Source of the DNA: Cylindrotheca closterium
Taxonomy: Eukaryota > Bacillariophyta > Bacillariophyceae > Bacillariales > Bacillariaceae
Direction of reading: 5' to 3'
NCBI GenBank assembly: GCA_933822405.4
Contig: CAKOGP040000001.1
Span: 319,083 to 383,082, forward strand
DNA: 64,000 nucleotides
The notes under the pieces were generated by a model. It ran no database searches, had not been told where the DNA came from, and was given only the letters and a program-made list of their open reading frames with translations. The position numbers and the translations under genes were made by a program. Shown piece after piece: positions 33,213 through 43,725 of this stretch (position 1 is its first letter; each line of letters opens with the position of its first letter).

Positions 33213-34990
33213 TCAAGCCTTGGCGAGACTATCGCGCTTGGAATAGACTCCAACAGCAAAGCAAACTGCTGCAGCAGCCACAAAAATGTACCCAATACTG
33301 GCATATACGTGAAAAGATGCTGGGTCTGGCAGCAAAATTCCAAGGCCAAAGGATAGTAAAAAGAAGAACGAGTTTAAAGATGATTGAACTCCGCCCACTT
33401 CCCCTCGAACATCATCCGCAACATTCAATTGCATCAGCTGCCAAAACGTGGTTTGACGAAATCAAATTGAGCAATACTTATGATACGGGGTATTTTGCAG
33501 TAAATGTGCACTAAGCGTACTTACCTGGGTCACCGAGATATCAAAAACCCATAGTCCGATTCGACTTGAACAGACACCAGCGATCAACATGATAGATGAC
33601 ACATTCAAGTCTTCCACAAAGAGGGAAGCATAACAGAGGCTCAAGCAACAGAATTGAAAAGTGACACTCAACATTCCAGAGCTGACTAAATCCATTTGCG
33701 TGGATAGAAACTTATATACAACAGTGCCTGCAAGGCCAAGTGCCGCGGATACTCCTCTCCATATTCCAATCTGTTCCAGCGCCATGCCCCGCCAAACCAA
33801 GTAAGCTGTCATGATTGCACCGAATGTGAAGACATTCGAGTATCTAATATTCGAGTTTTGAGAACAATATTCAGACGAGCAAGCATTGTCAAGGTTGTAG
33901 ACTTACAGGAATGAGAGACTTATGCCTGCCCAAGACACTTCTTGATTCATGAAAACCTTCAGTCCTACTGGTAACGCGAAGATACCACATTTGGTTCCAT
34001 TTGAACCAGGGTCGTTCGAGTCTTCGCTGACTATAGGAAGCGGCTTTATCTGAAGAGTATTTACTGTGTAGAAAATCTTTGTAGAGCTGATGGGACAGTT
34101 CCGCGTGAGAGGGTATCACCTAATGTATGATCATATCTGAGACACCACACTTACCATATGTATTCGACAACCAAAGCTACTGCGCACAGACACCCCACGA
34201 ACAAAGCAGCAGACTTGAGATCCGATACATTGTGGTTTTCACCTTCACCACCCCAACCTGAAACGACGAAACCGGCAACAGCTGGCGCCAGAATTTTGCA
34301 ACTCAAGTCGATTTGTTTGAGCACCACATTGGTTTCCGATAGCCATTGCTTCTGCCTTTGCAGGTTATCAGATTCCTCCTCAGACGAGAACATAATATAC
34401 TGACTCATCACTACAATCCAATCTCGCTCAATCGCTACTGTAAAGCCATTATCCAAAACTTGTGCAATCGCTCCCAAAAGATGCACCCCAACCAACAAAA
34501 ACAACGATTTGGCATCAGTAGGCACACCGTAGCCGTTGTTCGAATCCTGGCTCTCGTCTGACATGTGATCTGCCGCAAGAAGCATGTAACAACAGGTAGT
34601 CGCCAAAAGAACTGCTGAACTTTGCAATCCAATGAAGAGTCTCGCAGCAAACAGTCGGTCGGTTCCATCAATGAAGCGACCTAATCGAGGCCCAAAGTAG
34701 CAGACGAATAGACCCGAGCACAGACCGTAGGTACTGATCAGGACCAGAGACTCAAAATTTGAAAAGGCAGCGAGGAAGAGCACCAAACAGAATTGCCACG
34801 TTCCTTCTGAAAACTGATCAAAAAGATGGGAAAAGTACAGAAGTTTTCGAGCATGGTTGATTTCGTCTTCACTTCTACATTTTCGATCCACGTTGGGTAA
34901 CACACTATCATACTTTATAAGCCCTTCAGTTTCCCGGACGTTTTCCACATCGTGATTTCCTTCTAGTGTTTCATCACCTGATGCTTTCAT
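33213..34990 (-). CDS. Ferroportin-like iron exporter, copy B (upstream)
   Basis: Four exons, 34155-34990, 33907-34086, 33525-33843 and 33213-33437, give 519 residues. The start at MKASGDETLEGNHD was chosen because it aligns with copy A; the frame stays open to 35107. All intron positions and phases match copy A (2, 2, 0), and exons 3 and 4 have exactly the same lengths (319 and 225). The transmembrane core, including ERDWIVVMSQ and GGVQSSLNSFFFL, is almost the same as in copy A, while the acidic N-terminus and the loop in exon 2 have diverged. Its 5' end faces the light-harvesting gene across about 250 bases. Confidence 0.88.
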
Positions 34991-35240
34991 GAATTCTGAC
35001 TGACGGAAGAAACTTGCAATGGACGATTGAAGGAAGAATGAATAGATTGAGGTTGAAAAGATGCAGAACCGAAATCGGACAGAATGTCCGTCAACATTAT
35101 CGAACATTGCGACATGGACTGCGACGAAGGCCTACCGGTATCCACGTACCCATTGATCATTGAAGCTCAAGATATGCAGAAATGTGGAAGGATTCAAACA
35201 AGAAATATTCATCCCGTTGACCTTGTATTCGTACCTAACC
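34991..35240. promoter_or_regulatory. Shared divergent promoter: ferroportin B / light-harvesting protein
   Basis: 250 bases separate the two start codons, which point away from each other. Any iron- or light-responsive elements here could act on both genes. I see no motif I can name with confidence. Confidence 0.5.
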
Positions 35241-35935
35241 ATGAAGACTTTCGCACTCCTTGCTCTTGCCGGATCCGCCGCTGCTTTCGCCCCAGTTTCC
35301 CAACAGGTAAATCGGACTGAGATATTCTATATATATATATGACAACACACAATCTTATCGATTTTTTTCTCTTCCGCCCCGAATAGGGACATAGCACTGC
35401 TCTTCAAGCTGACTTGGAAAGCATGGCTGGATACACTCTCCCCATCAAGGGATTTGATCCTTTGAACCTTGCTGACTGGGGAAGTGACGAAACCCTTGCA
35501 TGGTTCCGCGCTGCTGAATTGAAGAACGGCCGTGTTGCTATGCTTGCCACAACTGGATACATTGTCCAAGCTGCTGGATTCCACTTTCCAGGAATGCTCA
35601 GCTCTGACGTCTCCTTCGAATCTCTTTCCTCCATGAAGCCATTCGATGCTTGGGCTGCTGTTCCAGAGGCCGGAAAGGCCCAAATCTTGTTCACCATCTT
35701 GTGTGCCGAAGTTGCATCTGAAGCCCAAGGAACCCACTACATGAAGGGTGGATCCACTCCCACCATCGTCTTTCCCCCAATTGACTTCTCTGGAGTTAGC
35801 GAGAAGACAATGAAGGTAAAGCAAGATCGTGAATTGAACAATGGACGCCTTGCCATGATCGCCATCATGTCTTTCATTGCCGCCAATGCCGTTCCAGGAT
35901 CTGTCCCTGCTTTGGCCGGAAACCCAATGTTCTAA
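35241..35935 (+). CDS. Fucoxanthin-chlorophyll a/c binding protein (LHC superfamily)
   Basis: Two exons, 35241-35306 and 35387-35935, give 204 residues. Exon 1 encodes the signal peptide MKTFALLALAGSAAAFAPVSQQ; AAAFAP is the diatom plastid import motif with cleavage before Phe. The mature protein has helix 1 with the chlorophyll-binding AELKNGRVAMLATTGY, helix 2 around GKAQILFTILCAEVASE, and helix 3 with RELNNGRLAMIAIMSFIAA, plus GFDPLNLADWG and PPIDFSG. It sits in the thylakoid membrane and passes light energy to the photosystems. The subclass (Lhcf/Lhcr/Lhcx) is not assigned. The intron ends after a TA-repeat stretch. Confidence 0.95.
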
Positions 35936-36755
35936 GCTCATCGAAATATCGTTTAATAGAACGGAGGGATCAGAACTACATCGTTTGAAGGATTGCAATC
36001 CAACATTCAAACATTTTCCTTTGAAGTGCCTCCTCGGAAGGAAACCACAACAATTTTGTTTGTTGACCTACCACCAATAAATACAGTAAATACCACCTCG
36101 CACTTTCACATTTTGAGCAGTCCATGTGTATTCCATGCTATTGTAACAACCATTCTTCAGGCGTATACAATTTTGTTAGCTACTTCCTGTGAATCTGAAG
36201 ACAACTCTGGTCAGAATATCTTCATTCGTGATCTAGTTTGGCAGAAAATCAAGTGCCATCTAGAACAGGAGGTACCTGGTACCGGTCGATCTACAAACTA
36301 GACGCTAAAGACTTCAATAGTCCAGTTGCTTCGGAACACAACGATGCGATGTTACAGCACATGTGATCCCTCCTCTATGAGTTTGCCCCATCGAAGAAGG
36401 GTACTCTTCTTGTTTAAAGGAACGATCAGGAATCACCAAGTGCTCCCACATTGTCAGATGTTTTTGTCAGCTAAGGGGAAATCAATACACGCGAGTGTCA
36501 ATAGCAACTATGCTGGCCATCATAGAATATCATAGAAGAGAAATGCACTTCCACACGATATGCCTCTCGCCCTAAGAGTGTAGTTGTTTGGTTTCCATGG
36601 TGCTGCTGTATTTCAATAGCATAGTATATCTCACACAATATGCTAAAATTCATTTCCAGCCGAGATCACAGCAAACCTTCAGATCCAACGATCACAATAT
36701 TAACTCCGAAGATTGTATCAAGGATAGATTGATTTTATTATTACAGACTGAGTGC
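35936..36755. other. Convergent intergenic region, 820 bases
   Basis: Lies between the 3' ends of the FCP and RPLP1 genes. Several open frames exist but none shows family resemblance. A GGTACCTGGTACC element lies at 36271-36283. Confidence 0.55.
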
Positions 36756-37213
36756 TTAATAATCACCACCGTCACCACCGTCGGCTCCAAACATATCCAT
36801 ACCTCCACCGATTTCGGCTTCTTCCTCTTCAGCTTCCTCTTCCTTTACTTCCTCTGCAGCTTCGCCTCCAGCATCGCCACCGGCACCACCTGTTTTGATC
36901 AGGAAAAAAATAAAAATTTGAGAATAAATGAACACTTGAACAATATCAAATGATTGCTACTAGTTCGATACATACCGCCGCCGCCGCCGCCACCTCCGGC
37001 TCCTGGAGATGCGATCATTTCAGCGATCTTCTCGGGGGTATTCAAGAAGTTGGAAAAGATAATTGGGTAGTAAGGAGCAACTTCAGTGTTTCCGGTTGCT
37101 TCCAACAAGGTGTTGATTTGTTCACCGGTGACTTCAGCAGATCCGTCATAGAGAGCCAAAATGGCGAACGAAACGGCAAATTCGTCCTTTTGTGCCTTCT
37201 TTAGTTTATCCAT
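36756..37213 (-). CDS. RPLP1: 60S acidic ribosomal stalk protein P1
   Basis: Two exons, 36976-37213 and 36756-36889, give 123 residues. The N-terminal domain (FAVSFAILALYDGSAEVTGEQINTLLE, VAPYYPIIFSNFL) is that of P1 rather than P2. A Gly-rich hinge spans the splice junction. The acidic tail is Glu-rich and ends EIGGGMDMFGADGGDGGDY. This departs from the nearly universal eukaryotic SDDDMGFGLFD terminus, though Met-Phe-Gly is still recognisable. P1/P2 dimers form the stalk that recruits elongation factors. Confidence 0.9.
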
Positions 37214-37496
37214 CTTTATTGTTGTATATAATAGCTCTTAACACAGGCAAATTTAAGTCGACTTTGACAGCTTGAGTTACTTGGCTTTTGTGTTCGATGA
37301 AACTTGCATGGTGGGTTACCGGCCTTACTACAAAACAGAATCGAATGATCCGTCCGACTAAACGGGAGACATACAGACTTAATTCTGGAACAGATGACAG
37401 ACCTCGGGCCAAATTGAAAAAAATCTTGCACGAAGGGTATCAGTATCAGTAACTAGGAGAAAGTATCATCATCAGTATGTTTTAAGGGTTGCTAAT

Positions 37497-38510
37497 TTAT
37501 TCTTCATCTGGGGCATCACCGTCAACTTCTTCGTTCTCCATGGCCAGTCTCTCCATCATATCTTGGAGTTCAGTCTCTTCCTTGACACTTACAGCCTTTG
37601 GTGCCATCTTGACGTCAATCTTTCCTCCCTTTGCTGTTATTGTCTCCTTGATCGTGTCAATTGCTTTGTTCAACATACCAATACCGACTTCTTTCTCAAG
37701 CGTAGTCGTTGAAAGAACATAGATAGGTGGTGCAATAAGTTTGATTCGGATGGGGTTTGTCTCGCTTCCAACAGCCATACCATCGAACAATGCCTGGCGA
37801 ATGGCATCAATTCCCTCGTAAGTGAAGCAAGAAACTTCAATATCACTTCTGATCTTGATCGGTTGTGGTGCTAGACGTCGCAGAATATATGTCTTCAATT
37901 CTTCAATGATATCCGGAGGAACATCACCAAGTTCGGCGAATGGATCCCCAGCATTCTTATCCTCGGAAATAGCAATCTTGAAAGCATCGAATGCGTGGCC
38001 GTACTTCTTGTATAGCGGCCAGCCAATTTTCTCGTACAACTCTTCCAAGAAGAGCTTTCGTCTTTCTGCCAAGTGACGGAGCACTCCATGTACGGCCTTA
38101 GCCTTGTTGTATCGGTCTTCGCATTTTGCGACATCTTCAGGAGATACTCGGCGCTTACTAAGATCGATGTAACCCTTTTCCTTATCAACACGAAGGACCA
38201 TCACAACTTCGTTGCGGTTGACGCGAATAAGTTTGTGAATGGAACGAATACGACGACGAGATAGCTCGGAAAGTAAGATCATTCCTTCAATATTGTCGTA
38301 TTCCAAAAGAGAGACATAGGCACCCATGTCAGCAATATTGCGGACATTCACCATGACAACGGATTCGACCTCAGGGTACTTGTTTTCGTAAAATCGACTC
38401 TGCAGGTTGCTTCGGTCTCCTTCCTCACCCACAAACATTCGAAAGTAACTTTCATCACCGTCCATTGTGGTTTCAACGGCGTCAATAACTGTCTTCCCTT
38501 CACCTGACAT
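37497..38510 (-). CDS. EIF2S1: Translation initiation factor eIF2 subunit alpha
   Basis: Single exon, 337 residues. An N-terminal extension of about 30 residues precedes FYENKYPEVESVVMVNVRNI and the S1 domain. The regulatory loop GMILLSELSRRRIRSIHKLIR is intact; the Ser equivalent to human Ser51 is residue 84 (codon 38259-38261). DKEKGYIDLSKRRVSPED and the helical and alpha-beta domains follow. Part of the eIF2 ternary complex that delivers initiator tRNA; the conserved Ser implies control by eIF2 alpha kinases. Confidence 0.96.
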   Translation of the reverse strand: MSGEGKTVIDAVETTMDGDESYFRMFVGEEGDRSNLQSRFYENKYPEVESVVMVNVRNIADMGAYVSLLEYDNIEGMILLSELSRRRIRSIHKLIRVNRNEVVMVLRVDKEKGYIDLSKRRVSPEDVAKCEDRYNKAKAVHGVLRHLAERRKLFLEELYEKIGWPLYKKYGHAFDAFKIAISEDKNAGDPFAELGDVPPDIIEELKTYILRRLAPQPIKIRSDIEVSCFTYEGIDAIRQALFDGMAVGSETNPIRIKLIAPPIYVLSTTTLEKEVGIGMLNKAIDTIKETITAKGGKIDVKMAPKAVSVKEETELQDMMERLAMENEEVDGDAPDEE

Positions 38511-38816
38511 TTTTAAAATTGCTTAGTTAGTGTAGCTGAATTGATCAATCAAAAGTTTTGGCTGGATTTGGTTTCCAGGAGTGCAATGATCGTATGATGG
38601 CGGCAAAGGATCAGCAATTCAAAGCCATGTTTCAGCTTGGCAGCCATGGCCACACAACAAACCGTACACCTGCCTGTCGTTCGTGGAAGTAGGCTTCAGA
38701 ATGGCGGGATACGGACTGACGCAGACTGGCCTTCGTCCGTCAAAATCATCAACCACCATGTGAAACATGCAACAAAACTTGTTGTGATCTTCAAACACAT
38801 CACAACAACCTGAACA
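38511..38816. promoter_or_regulatory. Divergent promoter: eIF2 alpha / TRM112
   Basis: 306 bases between two divergent start codons, both serving translation-related genes. No specific element recognised. Confidence 0.5.
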
Positions 38817-39282
38817 ATGAGATTGCTGACTCACAATTATCTGATTTCCAATGTCAAGGGGTACGTACGAAGAGAAAGAGAATGAAACGAAGAACATCTC
38901 GTTTAAGCCAGTGCTAATATAACAATTTGCGATATTTTGCAGGACCAAGGAAGGATACCCACTCCAAATAGAAGCTGAGGAAGTTGTGATTGAAGATAGT
39001 CCATTTGATCAAGAACTAGTGACTGGAATCTTGCCAAAACTGAACTATGAGGCTGTCATTGGGGCCCTGCATCAGGTGGCCGATAAAGTAGAACCGAAGC
39101 CGGCGGATATTCCTGAAAAGCTTCCAGAAGGAGAGATTGATACTGCCACATTGGAAGCGCTTTACCATGTTCTATTCAACATTCATGTCATTGAGGGGCA
39201 TCTAGTTTGCCCTGATACGGGTAGAAAGTTTCCAATTAAGCAAGGGATCCCAAATATGATCTTGCATGAAGATGAAATCTAA
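38817..39282 (+). CDS. TRM112: TRM112 methyltransferase activator
   Basis: Two exons, 38817-38860 and 38943-39282, give 127 residues. Exon 1 encodes MRLLTHNYLISNVKG, the highly conserved start; the joined product continues TKEGYPLQIEAEEV. The C-terminus has IHVIEGHLVCPDTGRKFPIKQGIPNMIL, the family signature. TRM112 is a small zinc-binding-fold partner that stabilises several methyltransferases acting on tRNA, 18S rRNA and release factor eRF1. One of those partners, N6AMT1/HEMK2, is also in this window at 58732. The two cysteines of the N-terminal half seen in yeast are absent here, as in many eukaryotes. Confidence 0.94.
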
Positions 39283-40020
39283 TATGTATGGGTGCACCTC
39301 ATCTTATTTCCCCATCTTGCTGCTCCTTCCATCAATCCAACATCTACGCAGTTACGAGAGAACGCGAGAAAATTCGATATCCCACATATGCTGTAGTTGA
39401 TGGGTGAGCCTTGATGGGCAGAAACCGACACATTGAAAACGGTCATTAACCAGCGGCACCCTTCAAAAGCATTACATCGTCATCTATTGCCTGGGAGTTC
39501 AAACAGAGTGCTATGGTGAGAATGATCATCCACCGGGAATAAAGTAGCAGGTATAAATACCGTTGAGAATACCAAATGTAGTTTTGAAATTACTGTATCA
39601 GACTTGTTTTATTAATTACCCTACAGTACCAGGAGTTAAAACTGGTACCGAACATCGGTTGTTTGGTAACTTCTGTAGAGTACCAGGTATATGTAGCTCT
39701 GGTAGGTTCCGACTGTACCTTGCAATGTACTGATACCTGGTCACCGTAGCTGTCAGTAGGTTAAACTGATGAGTCATCGTTGTGATTTAAATTGGATGCG
39801 TGCCTCCTCCCTTCGCCGGTCGGTCTCATTGGTGACTGTCTGCTCAACCAAGAACAATAAGCTCAAAACACCTGTCATAAGTGTTGAAATATTTCCAAAT
39901 TCGATTTTGACCTGACGAGCTCGTGAGGAACAGAAAAATGCGAGTATTTTTGCATCAGTTCAAAACGCAGGCCGTCCGATTTAAAATGGTAACTCGGAGG
40001 AGCATGTGCGTGTGACGAGG
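39283..40020. other. Intergenic region with clustered TACCAGGTA-type elements
   Basis: 738 bases without recognisable genes. It contains several GTACC/TACCAGG elements between 39621 and 39745 (AGTACCAGG, TGGTACCG, GTACCAGGTA, GATACCTGGT). Confidence 0.55.
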
Positions 40021-41487
40021 ATGCCAGATTTGACATTGACCGAAATTTTGATTTCGACGAAGGAAACAGACAAGAACTCATCAAACGGCTCACTTTTTGT
40101 TTCAAATTTCTTTCCTGATCAAGGTCGAATCCCAACTCTCAGAACGTATTCCAATACCGCAAACGGGATCGATTTGGAAATTTACGAGAGGGTTCACAGT
40201 TTTATAATTTCATTTCTCATCAAATCACAATATCTCAAACCAGAACGGATCATGCCCAGTCAACACGAAATCTCCAAAACCATCGTGGATGGGAGCTTGA
40301 GAAAGGATTCGGATCCATCAGCATGCAAAGATGATCTGAATTCCTCGTTTGATACAGCCAGTACTACTACCAGTACGGTTTTGGATTCTTCCTACTCATA
40401 CTCAGAAAATGATCTTTATTTGGTGGAGCCGATTCCACTCTGCCGATCACGGCCTTCGTTTGGCTCTTGTAGTCCAAGCTCGAGTGGCTCCAGTCGGAGT
40501 TCGAGTTCGAGTTCCACGCGAACAAAAGAAGAACTAACTACAGCCCATGGTTCGGAAATGCCTAATGGGTGCTACGACAAAGGCAAAGCCAAGCAACGAG
40601 CTGGTAAAGGTCGATTGATATCAATCTTCCTCCTTGCTGCAGGTACAATTGCATTCATCCGATCTATAGTCAACGACCCTGGCTCTGGTGAAGGTGGTGA
40701 ACGTTACAACACCTGGATGCATTTCATGAACAACGAAGCTGGCTTTCTCAAGCACAAAATCGCTCACACCACTCAGGAAAAGCAATTCACAATACTGCTG
40801 AAAGGTGATCGAATAGATTTCATCCATCAGTCAATAGATGCACACAGTGCCTGCAGCTCGGTGAAGGAAATTCAATTGGACTTTGGATCCAGCACTATTC
40901 CAGACAGGACTTTGGCTCGGGATGATAAGGTTACAACTTCTCGTATCGTCCACACGAATGCCGTGTTGCTCCTGTCACAAGATGTCTTGCTCTCTTGCGA
41001 AGAATTGGACAAAGGTAAGAGTTCGCATCACACAAAAGTACAAATAATCATGGCAACATGACCATATCTAACACCTTTTGTCTTTTGCATCACAGCTTTT
41101 GATGCTTGGAAGAGTGACACTAGCCGACTTGTAGGTTTTTTTGGATATCAGCAAACACCATCTTCTGATACATTCCTTCGATCCACAATTTCAGATCGAT
41201 TGTATTCAGCCGTCCAAACAGGAAGTGGCGCATACTCGGTGGTATCGGACAAAGCAGTTTTTGCCAACACGCTGTACATTGATTCGATACCAACATATGA
41301 TTACAGGTCCTCTTCCTGCCAACTTTTGCTTTCCTTGCAAGTGTCTGCAATTTCAGGGAAGGCACCACAAGTGATCAAGTCAAACCCACGTATGCTTTCG
41401 AGTGGTGTAGTTGAAGAGGAAGGTAGTGAATGCGTCAACTCTTGGTTGCAAGTTCATTTATCCCAAGGTGCATCAACGCTGATGTAA
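40021..41487 (+). CDS. GT64-like membrane protein lacking catalytic acidic motifs (probable pseudoenzyme)
   Basis: Two exons, 40021-41014 and 41096-41487, give 461 residues. An alternative start, MPSQHEISK, at 40252 would shorten it to 384. The N-terminal part is Ser-rich. A membrane anchor (LISIFLLAAGTIAFI) is followed by a luminal domain that follows the GT64 (EXTL2-like) layout: QFTILLKGDRIDFI, NAVLLLSQDVLLSCEEL, AFDAWKSDTSRLVGFF and a GSGAYSVV block. The metal-binding D-D-D of GT64 is replaced by S-Q-D (40975-40983), and the later C-[DE]-D-I-A block reads S-C-Q-L-L. The frame has no stops, so it is not a decayed pseudogene. Compare the intact GT64 gene at 43726. Confidence 0.72.
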
Positions 41488-41876
41488 ATTGGAGGTTCCA
41501 CAACGAGTTGTCAGAAAATACACTCTTCACTCTGTTATCAATATCTAAAATCGATTTGAATTGTACACTAGTTATGTTTTCCTCTATCTTATCTGTAAAC
41601 GTATGATGGAGCACAAAGCGAAAGATAGAAAAGACTGTTGGTGGTCACATGGCGAAAACATAGGAAAATATATGTTAGGTAGGGGTGATAGTTAGCTGCC
41701 AAGTTGTTGTCGTACTCGGAAAAATGGAGTCTATCGAATCCGTTGAACGCATGAAAAATGTTTGTCGTGCGCGCGGTTTTGAAAAACATGTCGGTCGCAC
41801 CTATAACTATAATACCGGTACTACTTCTTTCTTTGCCTTGTAACAGTCATTGACACCTTCCAAGATAGACGCAACC
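41488..41876. other. Intergenic region, no gene seen
   Basis: 389 bases between two plus-strand genes; includes ATACCGGTAC near 41812 close to the next start. No supported coding potential. Confidence 0.5.
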
Positions 41877-42551
41877 ATGAGCTCTTCCTCTCCTGCTCCA
41901 GATCTGATGTCTGAAGATGACGATGCAATTGACAAAACACTCATTGCTATGAATGCAGAATTCGAAAAGATGCTTAATGCAGAAATTGACGAAGTCGCAG
42001 AAATATCATCACGGAAATCTCCCAGGTCCCTCTCACCGATGTCATCTCTCCATACAGATGATAAAAGCCAATCCTATAGACTAGATTCAACGCGGTCAAA
42101 TAAAAGTGGCGTCAAGTTTCAATTTGATACAAACACAGTCTCGGAGAAACCACCAACTGGAGACGACTCCGACGATGATGACGACGCTTCCTTCCTCGAA
42201 GAAATGAGTGCCTTGAAGGACGTGGCAAAGCAAATTGAAGAGGCTTTGAGAGACGAGAATACAGATAGCATGGACGTTGCCGTACAAAAGATCAAGGACT
42301 CTCCCCTACCGAACAATTGCAAGTCCGTGCTTTTGCAATCCGCCGACAAGAGAATCATCAACAAGATCCTAGGCGAGGAAAAGCGCAAAACCAGCACCAT
42401 GCCGGAAAACAGAATAGAGCAAATCATATATATTATTCGCCGCGATGGCTTGGAAGCCAAAGAAACAACAAACGTTCTGTCGGTGCTGTGTGTTGTGGTC
42501 TGGTCGATAGTATTCGGGCTGATGCGAAGTGTCATGCGTGCCGAATTGTAA
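41877..42551 (+). CDS. Unknown acidic protein with C-terminal tail anchor
   Basis: Single exon, 224 residues from the ATG in ACC-ATG context. The N-terminus is acidic and Ser-rich (MSEDDDAIDKTLIAMNAEFEKML), followed by a disordered phosphorylatable linker and an Asp run. Residues about 110-195 are helical (FLEEMSALKDVAKQIEEAL and further). The last 25 residues are a hydrophobic helix (VLSVLCVVVWSIVFGLM) with a short RAEL tail, the layout of a tail-anchored protein inserted by the GET pathway. The family is not recognised. Confidence 0.7.
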   Translation: MSSSSPAPDLMSEDDDAIDKTLIAMNAEFEKMLNAEIDEVAEISSRKSPRSLSPMSSLHTDDKSQSYRLDSTRSNKSGVKFQFDTNTVSEKPPTGDDSDDDDDASFLEEMSALKDVAKQIEEALRDENTDSMDVAVQKIKDSPLPNNCKSVLLQSADKRIINKILGEEKRKTSTMPENRIEQIIYIIRRDGLEAKETTNVLSVLCVVVWSIVFGLMRSVMRAEL

Positions 42552-42725
42552 CATTCAACATGTGGATCATAGGGCCATATTGGGGGGTGAATTGAATACC
42601 ACTAGTGTCATCTTTACTAGATTTATTTTGCTTTCTATGCAAGTAGCAATTGTAGTACATGCTATAATCAAGTTATTTTTTAAAAAAAGAGCCAAAGAAT
42701 CACGGAATACAATCTCATGATGCCT

Positions 42726-43553
42726 CTAATTTGCTTTGCGGTGTCCTTGTGGAAGCCAGACATTTGCTGTTCCCTTGATTGCTATCGTCTCATCCTCAGC
42801 TTTTTGGATTTGTGTCTCGCATTGGACCACGATCCCTCCCTTTGGCCACCGTCGAAGTTTCTCGATTGTCACACGACTCTTGACTAGTTCATTGGCAAAC
42901 ACTGGAGATGCAAAGGAGAGTGTCTGGTTTATGTAGACACAACCTGGGACGAGACCGGCGAAAATGGAAGAAAACATGCTGGACAGCAAGATTCCCTGCA
43001 CCAGTGGACGTGTCATCTCTGTGTCTGATTTCTGATCTCGTATCACTAGCCCTTCACTAATGTGAGCTTTCGTGATGGGAAAGGAGGCTTGCATGGTCTC
43101 AATATCGTCACTCCAGGGTACTGATTCGTGTAAAAAGTTTTGGTCCTTCACCAACGAGCCAAATAGCTTTACTTCTTCTGGACTGAAACTTCTTTCCACC
43201 TGTATGCGACGGGTGGAGGAACGAAAGAGTTGTTAGAGTCGTCAATTCATGGATTTCACCACAAGTAATGGCAATGGGTATAGATTACAACATACCTCGG
43301 CATACTGGCCAATCTACCGGTTGCAGTAAGAAAGGGGAAAAGGTGTTGGTCAAAACATATCAATATTTGTGACAGCGACAAACTGAATCTAAGGTCTCAC
43401 ATCAACACCTTTTCCCATTATTGGGATTGTCCCTTGAATACTATAGTCTCCATTCTCCTCTGTGCCCGCAAAAAACCTAACGCTAGTCTTTGTGCCATCT
43501 ATCCATTGTACCTGACCTGTCGGACGGCGTCTTAGTAGCCGCAGTGTTATCAT
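42726..43553 (-). CDS. HTD2: MaoC-type 3-hydroxyacyl-thioester dehydratase (HTD2-like), mitochondrial
   Basis: Three exons, 43401-43553, an 18-base microexon at 43296-43313, and 42726-43199, give 214 residues. Exon 1 encodes a basic presequence (MITLRLLRRRPTG) and ends MGKGVD. The microexon supplies IGQYAE, completing the usual GxxxxxRxFSPEEV start of MaoC domains. The hydratase motif is DQNFLH, retaining the catalytic Asp and His of the D-x-N-x-x-H motif, then LVQGILLSSMFSSIFAGLVPGCVYINQTLSFASPVF. This fits mitochondrial fatty-acid synthesis (dehydration of 3-hydroxyacyl-ACP). It shares a 172-base divergent promoter with the GT64 gene. Confidence 0.85.
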
Positions 43554-43725
43554 TCCCAAAGATTGCAATGAATGCGTCAACTATGAAACGGATTGCGGAT
43601 GATTTGATTTGTCAGAATCTTTTCTTGGATCGAACGAGTCGAGTCGTCGATTCTTTCACACATTACATTAAAAATCTCACAAAAAATGACAGGCTGACAA
43701 TACCATTGAATCTTCAGTCCCAACA

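Noticed and set aside
30917..34990. Ferroportin pair as an assembly duplication
   Set aside because: Introns, intergenic DNA, N-termini and many synonymous sites differ, so they are two real genes.
36588..36953. Forward 121-codon frame overlapping RPLP1
   Set aside because: It lies antisense to the second exon of RPLP1 and its protein is explained by that gene's repetitive Glu/Gly codons.
40021..41487. GT64-like gene as an ordinary pseudogene
   Set aside because: Both exons are open over more than 450 codons and splice signals are intact; loss is confined to catalytic motifs.
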